From the NCBI RefSeq assembly GCF_014199445.1, contig NZ_JACIJS010000003.1:62001-126000 (forward strand): a stretch of 64,000 nt of DNA. The letters run 5' to 3'. The notes under the pieces were generated by a model. The model was not told where the DNA came from and did not search any database. It saw only the letters and a list, made by a program, of their open reading frames with translations. A program made the position numbers and the translations under genes. Source of the DNA: Rubricella aquisinus (lineage in GTDB: Bacteria; Pseudomonadota; Alphaproteobacteria; Rhodobacterales; Rhodobacteraceae). This document shows, piece by piece, positions 1 to 7,377 of the stretch. The stretch's first letter is position 1. Every line of letters starts with the position of its first letter.

Positions 1-112
1 GCTGTTTTCTCCAGTCGGTAAATCAGTGATTTGCGGCCCGCCTGACCCCAGGGGCGCTGGCCGCTGCTCGTGTGATATTGCCGAATAGGTCATTTTATGG
101 CTTATTTGTCTG

Positions 113-853
113 ATGGCGCGCGCGAATGCATATGATCGGCTCAAACGGCTTGAGAGCCTCGCCGTGCAACTCAAGCAGGACACTCATTGCACGGCCAAAG
201 ACCTTGCGGCGCTGCATGGGGTCAGTTTGCGCACCATCACGCGCGATTTGGCGTTGATGCGGGAGCAGGGGATGCAGATTGACGCGGATCGCGGCCGCGG
301 CGGGGGCGTGCGGCTTGATCGCAATTGGGGCGTGGGGCGCTTGAACCTGTCCTATGCCGAGGCCGTGGACCTGTTAATCAGTATCGCGGTGGCGGAGCGG
401 ATGAACTCCCCGATGTTTCTTGCCAATCTGGGGGCGGTGCAGCGGCAATTGGTGGCGTCCTTCTCGCCTGAGAAACGCGCGCGGGTGAACCGCCTGAAAT
501 CGCGCATCCTGATCGGGGTAACTGCCTCTCCCTTTGTGCAAGCAAGTGCTGAGACACTGCCGAAACGAGTGGTACAAACCCTGCATCAGGCATTTGTTGA
601 GCGGGAGCGGTTGGACATACGGTATCGAAGGGAAGATGGCGCGGTCTCGACACGGGTGATCGAGCCACATTATCTGCTGCTGAAATATCCCATCTGGTAC
701 ATCGTCGCGATGGATCGACTGCGGGCAGGACCACGCACGTTCCGGTGTGATCGGGTTCTGCGGGCCACGCGGGAAGGAACACAGTTTCAGGTTCTGCCGA
801 AAGACCATTTCGCGCCCTCCCTGACGGAGGATGACCTGTCGCCGGTGGCCTGA
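113..853 (+). CDS. HTH/WYL-domain transcriptional regulator (YafY type)
   Basis: A 246-residue regulator. The first 60 residues form a DeoR/HTH_11-like winged helix (TAKDLAALHGVSLRTITRDL). The C-terminal part from about residue 145 is a WYL domain, with the core written WYIV rather than WYL and a following RTFRCDRV segment. WYL proteins usually sense a ligand or nucleic acid. The start is the ATG at 113; no good Shine-Dalgarno sequence precedes it, so translation may be weak or leaderless. No target gene is evident: the next genes are a two-component pair on the same strand after an 87-bp gap. The family call is firm, the role unknown. Confidence 0.85.
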   Translation: MARANAYDRLKRLESLAVQLKQDTHCTAKDLAALHGVSLRTITRDLALMREQGMQIDADRGRGGGVRLDRNWGVGRLNLSYAEAVDLLISIAVAERMNSPMFLANLGAVQRQLVASFSPEKRARVNRLKSRILIGVTASPFVQASAETLPKRVVQTLHQAFVERERLDIRYRREDGAVSTRVIEPHYLLLKYPIWYIVAMDRLRAGPRTFRCDRVLRATREGTQFQVLPKDHFAPSLTEDDLSPVA

Positions 854-940
854 AGGCGGCGCGAGGATTCGCATCTTGCAACACAGCCGCAAACCACCGA
901 CATTACCCAGCACGCTTGCCATGACAGGAACGAGGCCCCA

Positions 941-1735
941 ATGACCCAGCCCGCGCTGCACGGATTGCATGTGCTTCTGGTCGAGGACAATACCGTGAAC
1001 CAGATGGTCGCGCGGGAGATGCTCGTGTCTTTGGGCGCGCGCGTCATGGTCGCCAATGACGGGGAGGAGGGATTGCATTGTATCGACGCGATGCAATCGG
1101 CGCAGGACGCGTTCGACCTTGTCCTCTTGGATATCGAGATGCCGCGCATGTCAGGGCTGGAGATGGTGCGCGCGATCCGGTCGCGCGGGGATGGGGCGCG
1201 TCACCTTCCGCTGATCGCGGTGTCCGCGTTCAGTGCCGCAGAATACCGCGCCCCGATCATCGACGCGGGTGCGGATGGCTTTATCCCCAAACCCATCGGC
1301 GCGCGCGACGCCTTTGGCGACCGTATTCTCACCTTGATGGAGCAGCGCCGGATGCGGGAGGCCCGCACGGCGTTGAACCCGGAGGTCTATGCCGGGCTGG
1401 TCGGTGCCATCGGGCGCACCTCCATGGCGATCCTGCTGAGCAAGGTGCGTGATGACATTCTGGGTGTGCGCGCGAAACTCGATGTGCCCGCGTCAGAGCT
1501 GAGCCAGACCACGATCCGCGCGCAAACCCATATCCTGATGAGTGTTTCAGGCGCGGTCGGTGCCACGGGCATTCAGGAGCGCGCGAGCCTTTTGAACAAG
1601 GCCGCCCATGGCGAGGATGCCGCCGATTGCGCGCTCCAAACCGCAGAGATGATGGTGGAGATCGCAGCCCTTCTCGAATTCGTGGAGCGGGAGCTTGCGA
1701 TGCTTGCCCGGTTGCAGGCCGGAGGCAGCGCATGA
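941..1735 (+). CDS. Receiver domain protein with C-terminal Hpt-like domain
   Basis: A 264-residue protein. Residues 10-130 are a CheY-like receiver, with phospho-acceptor D64 in LLDIEMPRMSG, the acidic ED pair near 15-16 and the conserved lysine in IPKPI. The rest resembles a histidine phosphotransfer domain: H197 lies in THILMSVSGAVGATG, comparable to the HxLKG...G motif, although the usual lysine-glycine after the histidine is replaced. It could act as a phosphorelay intermediate. Its stop overlaps the start of the next gene, a LuxO-like activator (ATGA), so the two are translationally coupled. No histidine kinase is encoded in the window, so the phosphate donor is unknown. Receiver call certain, Hpt call likely. 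Confidence 0.85.
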   Translation: MTQPALHGLHVLLVEDNTVNQMVAREMLVSLGARVMVANDGEEGLHCIDAMQSAQDAFDLVLLDIEMPRMSGLEMVRAIRSRGDGARHLPLIAVSAFSAAEYRAPIIDAGADGFIPKPIGARDAFGDRILTLMEQRRMREARTALNPEVYAGLVGAIGRTSMAILLSKVRDDILGVRAKLDVPASELSQTTIRAQTHILMSVSGAVGATGIQERASLLNKAAHGEDAADCALQTAEMMVEIAALLEFVERELAMLARLQAGGSA

Positions 1736-3129
1736 CCCTGCCTGTCCTGCTGGTGGAGGATACGGCCTCCATGTCGATGCTCTATGAGACATTGCTCACA
1801 CGGGCCGGGTTTGGCGTCGATGCGGTCGCCACGGCAGAGGGGGCGCGCATCCGCTTTGCCGAAGGGCATCATCCGATTGTGGTGCTCGACATGATGTTAC
1901 CCGATGGGGACGGGCTGGAGATATTGCGCGACATCCACGCGGCCTCCCCCACGACGCGGGTGATCGTTGTCACGGGCAACACCTCCGTTGATCGGGCCGT
2001 GGCCGCGATGCAGGCAGGCGCGATGGATTTCCTCGTCAAACCATTTGAGGCGGATCGACTCCTGTCGGCGGTGACGACCGCGCAGGCCGCGTTGGAGGCG
2101 GGGGCGACACCGCCTTTGGCTGCTGAGGCCCCGCAAAGCGGTGCGCTCACCGGCTTTATCGGCGCGTCGAAAGAGATGAAGGACGTGTTCGAGCGGCTGA
2201 CGCTGATCGGGCGGTCCACCGCGAGCGTGTTCATCACGGGCGAAAGCGGCACGGGTAAGGAGGTCGCGGCACAAGCGATCCATGATGTCTCCCCCCGCGC
2301 GAGCGGGCCGTTCGTGCCGCTCAATTGCGGTGCGATCCCGAGCGATCTGCTGGAATCGGAGGTGTTCGGACACCTGAAAGGCTCGTTCACCGGTGCTGTG
2401 TCCGACAAGGTTGGTGCGGCCATGGCCGCAGATGGCGGGACACTGTTCCTTGACGAGATTTGCGAGATGGATTTGTCGCTCCAGACAAAACTCCTGCGGT
2501 TCTTGCAGACCTCCACCGTGCAGCCCGTCGGTGCCGTGCGCCCGCGCAAGGTGGATGTGCGCATCGTCTGTGCAACGAATCGCGACCCGGCGGCAGAGGT
2601 GCGGGCTGGGCGGTTCCGCGAGGATCTCTACTACCGGCTTTATGTCGTGCCCGTGCATATGCCGCCTTTGCGGATGCGCGGTGATGATGCCAACCTGATC
2701 GCGACGGAAATGCTGCACCGGTTCGCGGCGGAGGAGGGCAAAAGCTTCACCCGGCTGTCGCCTGATGTGCGCACCCTGTTCCGCACCCATCCGTGGCCGG
2801 GCAATGTGCGCCAGCTTTTGAACGTGATGCGCAACGTGGTGGTGCTGCATGAAGGAGGGGAGGTCACCTTCGACATGCTGCCGCTCGAAATCCGGCAAAC
2901 CCTGCCGGGCCGGGTCACAGCGCAGGTCGATGCTGCCCCGGCGGCTTCGGTCACGACCGACCCGGTAGAGGCGCTGGTTGGCCAATCGCTCGCGGATGTG
3001 GAGCGCAAATTTGTCGAGGCCACGATCACCGCCTGTGACGGCTCGATCCCCCGCGCGGCGGCGATGCTGGGCGTGTCGCCCTCCACGATTTACCGCAAGC
3101 GAGAGGCTTGGGGCTCCTCCCCCGAATAA
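1732..3129 (+). CDS. Sigma54-type response regulator (NtrC/LuxO-like)
   Basis: 465 residues with three domains. The receiver spans 1-120 (D53 in VLDMMLP). The AAA+ domain spans about 140-375 (Walker A GESGTGKE at 170-177, Walker B GGTLFLDE at 235-242). A Fis-type HTH lies at 438-460 (AAAMLGVSPSTIYRKREAW), closest in feel to LuxO. The sigma54-contacting loop reads GSFTGA at 217-222 instead of the usual GAFTGA. The ATG at 1732 overlaps the upstream stop; an in-frame start at 1627 would run antisense-like through the previous gene and is rejected. With its receiver-Hpt partner it resembles a LuxU/LuxO relay, but that is analogy. It may control the BMP gene downstream, which is untested. Confidence 0.9.
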   Translation: MTLPVLLVEDTASMSMLYETLLTRAGFGVDAVATAEGARIRFAEGHHPIVVLDMMLPDGDGLEILRDIHAASPTTRVIVVTGNTSVDRAVAAMQAGAMDFLVKPFEADRLLSAVTTAQAALEAGATPPLAAEAPQSGALTGFIGASKEMKDVFERLTLIGRSTASVFITGESGTGKEVAAQAIHDVSPRASGPFVPLNCGAIPSDLLESEVFGHLKGSFTGAVSDKVGAAMAADGGTLFLDEICEMDLSLQTKLLRFLQTSTVQPVGAVRPRKVDVRIVCATNRDPAAEVRAGRFREDLYYRLYVVPVHMPPLRMRGDDANLIATEMLHRFAAEEGKSFTRLSPDVRTLFRTHPWPGNVRQLLNVMRNVVVLHEGGEVTFDMLPLEIRQTLPGRVTAQVDAAPAASVTTDPVEALVGQSLADVERKFVEATITACDGSIPRAAAMLGVSPSTIYRKREAWGSSPE

Positions 3130-3323
3130 ACGCGCAAAACTGCACAATTGGCGGTCACAATTGGTAATTGCCGTAAGGGTCTGCCCAAAACCGGGCAGAT
3201 TTGCCCTTGAAAGGCCCGAATGAATCGGGTGCAGTATCGCGCATGCCGCTAACATGCGGCAGTCAGACCCTTGGCGCGTCCGAATCTTCGTGATGCGCCA
3301 ACCGACAACAGAGAGGATACACT
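3130..3323 (+). promoter_or_regulatory. Leader region of first BMP gene with two hairpins
   Basis: This 194-bp gap lies before the first binding-protein gene. It holds two perfect short stems: CTGCCC/GGGCAG at 3181-3198 and TGCCGC/GCGGCA at 3244-3261. The first may end the response-regulator transcript, but the following T-run is poor. A good ribosome site (AGAGAGGA) precedes the ATG at 3324. I could not identify a convincing sigma54 -24/-12 promoter or a known riboswitch fold. Confidence 0.4.
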
Positions 3324-4316
3324 ATGTTCAAGACCCTGGTTGCCGCGGCGGCCGCGTCTATGGTTGCACTCGCAGCGTATGCGCAGGATATCAACCCGGC
3401 GGTCGTCTATGACCTTGGCGGACGCAATGACCAATCCTTCAACCAGGCCGCGTTCACGGGCGCAGAGCGGTTCAAGGATGAGACGGGAATCGAATATCGC
3501 GATTTCGAGATCCAGAATGACGCGCAGCGTGAGCAGGCGCTCCGCCGCTTTGCTCGCAACGGCCATAACCCGATCATCGCGATCGGCTTCTCGCATGGCT
3601 CCGCCGTGGATAAGGTCGCCGCAGAATTCCCGGACACCAATTTCGCGATTGTGGACATGGTCGTTGACCAGCCGAATGTCCGCTCCATCGTGTTCAAGGA
3701 GCATGAAGGCTCCTTCCTTGTGGGGATGATGGCAGCCATGGCATCCGAGACCGGCACCGTTGGTTTCGTGGGCGGCATGGACATTCCGCTGATCCAGCGG
3801 TTCCAGTGCGGCTATGCACAGGGTGTGAAAGCGGCAAACCCGGATGCGACGGTTCTGGCGAACATGACCGGCACCGACGGGTCCGCATGGAACAACCCGA
3901 CCCGTGGCTCCGAACTGACCCGCGCGCAGATCGATGCAGGCGCTGACGTGGTGTATCACGCCGCAGGCGGCACCGGTGTAGGCGTGCTTCAGGCGGCAGC
4001 GGATGCAGGCAAGCTCGGCATTGGTGTGGATTCGAACCAGAACGGTATGCACCCCGGCTCCGTCCTGACCTCCATGCTCAAGCGTGTGGACAACGCGGTC
4101 TACAATACCTTCATGGACGCGATGAACGGCGAGTTTGAGCCGGGCTTCAACGTCAATGGCCTTGCCCAGCGGGGCGTCGGCTTCGCCGTGGATGAGAACA
4201 ACGCGGAGCTTCTGGACGATGCGATGCTCGCGGCTGTCTATCAGGCGGCCTACGACATCTCCACCGGCGCGATCGTCGTGCATGACGTGATGAGCGACGG
4301 CCCGTGCCCGTTCTGA
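3324..4316 (+). CDS. BMP-family ABC transporter substrate-binding protein (nucleoside type)
   Basis: 330 residues with a clear Sec signal peptide, probably cut after AYA at residue 20. The mature N-terminus carries the PnrA/BMP signature (VVYDLGGRNDQSFNQ); in PnrA this region and an aspartate contact the purine nucleoside. Other family blocks are DMVVDQPNVRSIVF, GFVGGMDIPLIQRF and YHAAGGTGVGVLQAA. It would bind nucleosides in the periplasm and deliver them to the ATPase/permease set encoded at 7374-10938. A strong terminator follows. It is a paralogue of the gene at 5911, from which it is separated by a TetR/SDR pair. Substrate assigned from family and operon context. Confidence 0.9.
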   Translation: MFKTLVAAAAASMVALAAYAQDINPAVVYDLGGRNDQSFNQAAFTGAERFKDETGIEYRDFEIQNDAQREQALRRFARNGHNPIIAIGFSHGSAVDKVAAEFPDTNFAIVDMVVDQPNVRSIVFKEHEGSFLVGMMAAMASETGTVGFVGGMDIPLIQRFQCGYAQGVKAANPDATVLANMTGTDGSAWNNPTRGSELTRAQIDAGADVVYHAAGGTGVGVLQAAADAGKLGIGVDSNQNGMHPGSVLTSMLKRVDNAVYNTFMDAMNGEFEPGFNVNGLAQRGVGFAVDENNAELLDDAMLAAVYQAAYDISTGAIVVHDVMSDGPCPF

Positions 4317-4340
4317 TTTGAACGATCCCAACTGAATGCG

Positions 4341-4367
4341 AAGGCCCGCCCATCGGGCGGGCCTTTT
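4341..4367. terminator. Rho-independent terminator (probably bidirectional)
   Basis: An 11-bp stem AAGGCCCGCCC / GGGCGGGCCTT with a 3-nt loop, followed on the plus strand by TTTT. It lies between the convergent BMP gene (ends 4316) and the TetR gene (ends 4374); the A-run side could also serve the minus strand. Confidence 0.85.
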
Positions 4368-4373
4368 GCGTCT

Positions 4374-4916
4374 CTAGCGACGCGGGGCGGCCGCCGCGCT
4401 GAGCAGATGCCGCAACAGAGCGCGATATTCCGGCGTGTCGTGACGCGGATAGCCCTGCACCAGAAGCGTCTTTTCGGTGATGCTGATCCCAAACACGGCG
4501 GCACTCAACAGGGCGGCGGATTGCGCGTCCCCGGTGATCCGTTCCAGCTCTGCCTGCCATTCCGCCTGAAAACACTGCCGCACCGTGGCCCCCACCGTCG
4601 CATCCCCGGCATTCAGGAGGATCATCTGGATGCTGGACGGGCAGGCATCATCGCGGGGCGTGGTGGCAAACACATCCACCAGAAGGTCAATCAACGCCTC
4701 CGTGCTTGAAACCTGCGCCAGATCGAACCCGATCAGGTCGTCCATCGTGGCCTCAAACAGCTTTTGCTTTGACCCGAAATAGCGGGAGATCAGCGCCACA
4801 TCGACCTGCGCGGCCTGCGCCACCTGTCGGACGGAGACATTGGAAAAGCCCTGCGACCAGAACAGGCGGCGGCCATGCTCCAACAGGGATTGTTTGGTGT
4901 GTTCGGCGTCTTTCAT
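4374..4916 (-). CDS. TetR-family transcriptional repressor
   Basis: A 180-residue TetR regulator. Residues 8-55 are the classic N-terminal HTH (ARLFWSQGFSNVSVRQVAQ-like arrangement, then VDVALISRYFGSKQKLFEA). The C-terminal ligand domain is of the TetR_C type, with a final alanine/arginine-rich tail. It is divergent from the SDR gene at 5031. The 114-bp gap between them carries two identical-half-site palindromes that are very likely its operators, so it probably represses itself and the reductase. The inducer is unknown. Confidence 0.9.
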   Translation of the reverse strand: MKDAEHTKQSLLEHGRRLFWSQGFSNVSVRQVAQAAQVDVALISRYFGSKQKLFEATMDDLIGFDLAQVSSTEALIDLLVDVFATTPRDDACPSSIQMILLNAGDATVGATVRQCFQAEWQAELERITGDAQSAALLSAAVFGISITEKTLLVQGYPRHDTPEYRALLRHLLSAAAAPRR

Positions 4917-4945
4917 GCGGTGAATTTACGGATCGCGGGTGTGAT

Positions 4946-4961
4946 GTCAACGGCTGTTGAC
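4946..4961. promoter_or_regulatory. Operator 1 for the divergent TetR regulator
   Basis: A perfect inverted repeat GTCAAC-GGCT-GTTGAC. Its right half supplies a TTGACT -35 box (4957-4962) for the plus-strand SDR gene, with a TATCTA -10-like box 17 bp downstream. Its left half read on the minus strand gives TTGACA, with TAAATT 16 bp on; that would place the TetR transcript start almost at its ATG. Binding here would block both promoters. Confidence 0.75.
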
Positions 4962-4989
4962 TTTGCATCAGAGCACGCCTATCTATGCT

Positions 4990-5005
4990 GTCAACAAGTG
5001 TTGAC
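4990..5005. promoter_or_regulatory. Operator 2 for the divergent TetR regulator
   Basis: The second copy of the same palindrome, GTCAAC-AAGT-GTTGAC, 44 bp centre to centre from operator 1. It sits just downstream of the presumed SDR -10 box. The half sites match operator 1 exactly while the 4-bp spacers differ, as expected for selected protein-binding sites. Confidence 0.75.
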
Positions 5006-5030
5006 TTGGCGAAATGGAAAAGGAAACAGC

Positions 5031-5804
5031 ATGGCAAATACAGCATTGATCACCGGGGCGTCCGTTGGCATCGGCGCGGAATTCGCGCGCTATCACGCGT
5101 CCAAAGGGGGGGATCTGATCCTCACCGCCCGGCGGGAGGAGGCGCTCAACGCGCTCAAATCAGAGCTTGAGGCGGCCCATGGCATCACGGCGCATGTCAT
5201 CGCGCTCGACCTTGGGGCCGAGGGCGGTGCCGACGCGCTTTACGACGCGGTCAAGGCGCTGGGCGTGGAGGTGAACATCCTGATCAACAACGCAGGTTTC
5301 GGCGGGCGCGGCCTGCATACGGAGCGTGCATTGGCGGACGAGCAGGCGATGATCGACCTCAACGTCAAGGCACTGGTGACGCTTACCCATCGCGTCGGCC
5401 GCGATATGGTCGCACAAGGTGGCGGCAAAATCCTCAATGTCGGCTCTACCGCGGGCTTCATGCCGGGGCCTAATCAGGCGGTCTATTTCGCGACCAAGGC
5501 TTTCGTGAATTCGTTCAGCCAAGCGGTCGATCAGGAATTGCGCGGCAAGGGCGTGACCTGCACGGCCCTCGCCCCCGGCTATGTCGAGACGGAATTCGCG
5601 AAGGTCGCCGATCTGGAAGGCACGCCGCTCACCAAATCCGGGGCCACGGCGAAGGATGTCGCGCGGTTCGGCTATGACGCGATGATGGCGGGCAAGCTCG
5701 TGGTGATCAACGATCCCAAGCTGCGCTTCCTCCTGAACTGGATCATGCCCTTCCTGCCGCGCCGCATGATGCTCAAACAGACCGCCAATATGCAGGAACG
5801 CTGA
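5031..5804 (+). CDS. Short-chain dehydrogenase/reductase (SDR)
   Basis: 257 residues, classical SDR. The nucleotide-binding motif TGASVGIGAEFA is near residue 10, NNAG (ILINNAGFGG) near 86, and the catalytic serine region GSTAGF precedes YxxxK as YFATK near 155. The tail resembles the DltE/YqjQ-like SDRs (PGYVETEFAKVADLEG). The ATG at 5031 follows AAAAGGAAACAGC; the longer frame from 4875 would cross the operators and is rejected. It is divergent from a TetR gene and probably repressed by it. Substrate unknown. With its regulator it looks inserted between two BMP paralogues of one transport locus. Confidence 0.88.
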   Translation: MANTALITGASVGIGAEFARYHASKGGDLILTARREEALNALKSELEAAHGITAHVIALDLGAEGGADALYDAVKALGVEVNILINNAGFGGRGLHTERALADEQAMIDLNVKALVTLTHRVGRDMVAQGGGKILNVGSTAGFMPGPNQAVYFATKAFVNSFSQAVDQELRGKGVTCTALAPGYVETEFAKVADLEGTPLTKSGATAKDVARFGYDAMMAGKLVVINDPKLRFLLNWIMPFLPRRMMLKQTANMQER

Positions 5805-5910
5805 CGCCTGACGCGACGTCGCTGCCCGGGATCATGGAACTGTCATTGCATTGCGATATCGCTTGCGGCATCTGCCCGCACTTGTCAGTCGCAATACTTT
5901 GGAAAATCCC

Positions 5911-6903
5911 ATGATCCTCCGCCTTTTGATCGCCGTCGCGATCCTGTTCCCCGCCGCAGTGCATGCCAATGGGCCTGCTGTTGTCTATGACGGGGAAAGC
6001 AAATTCGATGCCTCCTTCAACGAAAGCGCCTTTAACGGCGCGGAACTGTTCCGGGACATCACTGGTCAATCCTATGCGGAGGCGACCCTGCCTGAAGGCG
6101 CCGACCGGGTCGCGGTGATCCGTGAGCTTGCGCGCGCGGGCCATGGCCCCATCGTTGCGGTCGGCTTCAACTATGGCGAGGCGGTCAACATCGTCGCGGG
6201 TGAGTTTCCCAACACCTCCTTTGCCATCATCGACATGGTCGTGGACCGCCCCAATGTCCGCTCCGTCGTGTTTCGGGAACATGAGGGCAGCTATCTGGTG
6301 GGCATGGCCGCAGCCCTGTCGAGCGAGAGCGGCACGGTCGGGTTTGTCGGCGGCATGGATATCCCGATCATCCGCCGCTTTGCCTGCGGGTTTGCCGGGG
6401 GTGTGCGGGCGGTTGATCCCGACACGCGCATCCTTGTGGACATGACGGGCACCACGCCCGCTGCGTTCAACGATCCTGAAAAGGGTGAGGCGCTGGCCAA
6501 GGCGCAGATCGCGGATGGAGCGGATGTCATCTATCACGCGTCGGGCGGCACCGGAGTGGGCGTGTTGCAGGCCGTGGCCGATGCAGGCGTCCTTGGCATC
6601 GGGGTCGATATGAACCAGAACCACATGCAGCCGGGCCGGGTGCTGACCTCCATGCTCAAGCAGGTGGATTACGCCGTGTTCTTCGCGTTTCAGGATGCGC
6701 TGGACGGCGCGTTTACCGGTGGTATCCAGTCGCTGGGGTTGGAAGATCGCGGCGTCGGCTTTGCCGTCGATCAGCACAATAGCGGCCTGATGAGCGGCGG
6801 CATGGTCGCACAGATCGAAAATGCCGGGTTCGAGATCATCAACGGGCAGCGCGCCGTGCATGATTTCACCACCGATGGCACCTGCCCCTATCTGGGCGGG
6901 TAG
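5911..6903 (+). CDS. Second BMP-family substrate-binding protein
   Basis: A 330-residue paralogue of the gene at 3324 with the same length and block order (DMVVDRPNVRSVVF, GFVGGMDIPIIRRF, YHASGGTGVGVLQAV). The signal peptide is residues 1-19 (cleavage near VHA). The ligand signature has drifted to YDGESKFDASFNES: it keeps the D-x-SFN core but loses the glycine pair, so ligand preference may differ. The ATG at 5911 begins the signal peptide; an upstream in-frame ATG at 5851 would put a charged stretch before it. A VOC gene and then the transporter ATPase follow at once. It is probably the binding protein closest in use to the downstream permease operon. Confidence 0.9.
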   Translation: MILRLLIAVAILFPAAVHANGPAVVYDGESKFDASFNESAFNGAELFRDITGQSYAEATLPEGADRVAVIRELARAGHGPIVAVGFNYGEAVNIVAGEFPNTSFAIIDMVVDRPNVRSVVFREHEGSYLVGMAAALSSESGTVGFVGGMDIPIIRRFACGFAGGVRAVDPDTRILVDMTGTTPAAFNDPEKGEALAKAQIADGADVIYHASGGTGVGVLQAVADAGVLGIGVDMNQNHMQPGRVLTSMLKQVDYAVFFAFQDALDGAFTGGIQSLGLEDRGVGFAVDQHNSGLMSGGMVAQIENAGFEIINGQRAVHDFTTDGTCPYLGG

Positions 6904-6954
6904 GAGGCGTTAACTCCTTGTTGCATTTTTTGACCGCTTGGTAAAATGTGCATC

Positions 6955-7377
6955 ATGACTGAGAAACGCCCCCCTTTCACCATTGGCGGCCTTGGTGAGG
7001 TTGCCATTCGGTGCCATGACATGGCTGCGATGACCGCGTTTTACCGCGATGTGATCGGGCTGACCCCCTATGCCACCCGGAATAACGGAAAGATCCAGTT
7101 CTTCCGGGTCGCGCAGGGGGGAGTTGCCGGGCATACGACCGTGCTTGCCCTGTTTGCCGATGATCTGCCCGCCACCGGAAAGGGATCGTCGCTGCATCAT
7201 CTGGCGCTTAGCCTGCCTTATGCCGAACAGGAGGCCGCGATTGCGTGGTATAATGAGATCGGGCAGGCTTACCGGATTGAACATTTTGACTGGACAGGCT
7301 GGCGCGGGGTCTTCACCTCAGACCCGGAGGGCAATACGGTCGAACTTGTTGCAGCGACAGGAGCACACCATCCATGA
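6955..7377 (+). CDS. VOC/glyoxalase-family protein
   Basis: About 140 residues, a single glyoxalase/bleomycin-resistance/dioxygenase fold: IGGLGEVAIRCHDMAAMTAF, then HHLALSLPYAEQ, GVFTSDPEGNTVELV at the end. The last motif carries the usual metal-ligand glutamate (NTVELV). Two starts are possible, 6946 (MCIMTEK) and 6955 (MTEK); I prefer 6955. Its stop overlaps the ATPase start by ATGA, so it is the first gene of the tight transport/catabolism operon. Its reaction is unknown; a role beside nucleoside breakdown, for example on a reactive sugar product, is speculation. Confidence 0.8.
   Translation: MTEKRPPFTIGGLGEVAIRCHDMAAMTAFYRDVIGLTPYATRNNGKIQFFRVAQGGVAGHTTVLALFADDLPATGKGSSLHHLALSLPYAEQEAAIAWYNEIGQAYRIEHFDWTGWRGVFTSDPEGNTVELVAATGAHHP

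Noticed and set aside
1-112. Possible gene end or promoter at the left edge
   Set aside because: No frame, hairpin with T-run or convincing promoter could be supported in this short stretch.
3181-3261. Two hairpins as a possible purine riboswitch before the BMP gene
   Set aside because: No three-way junction or conserved loop bases of the known purine riboswitch class could be recognised; simple stems only.
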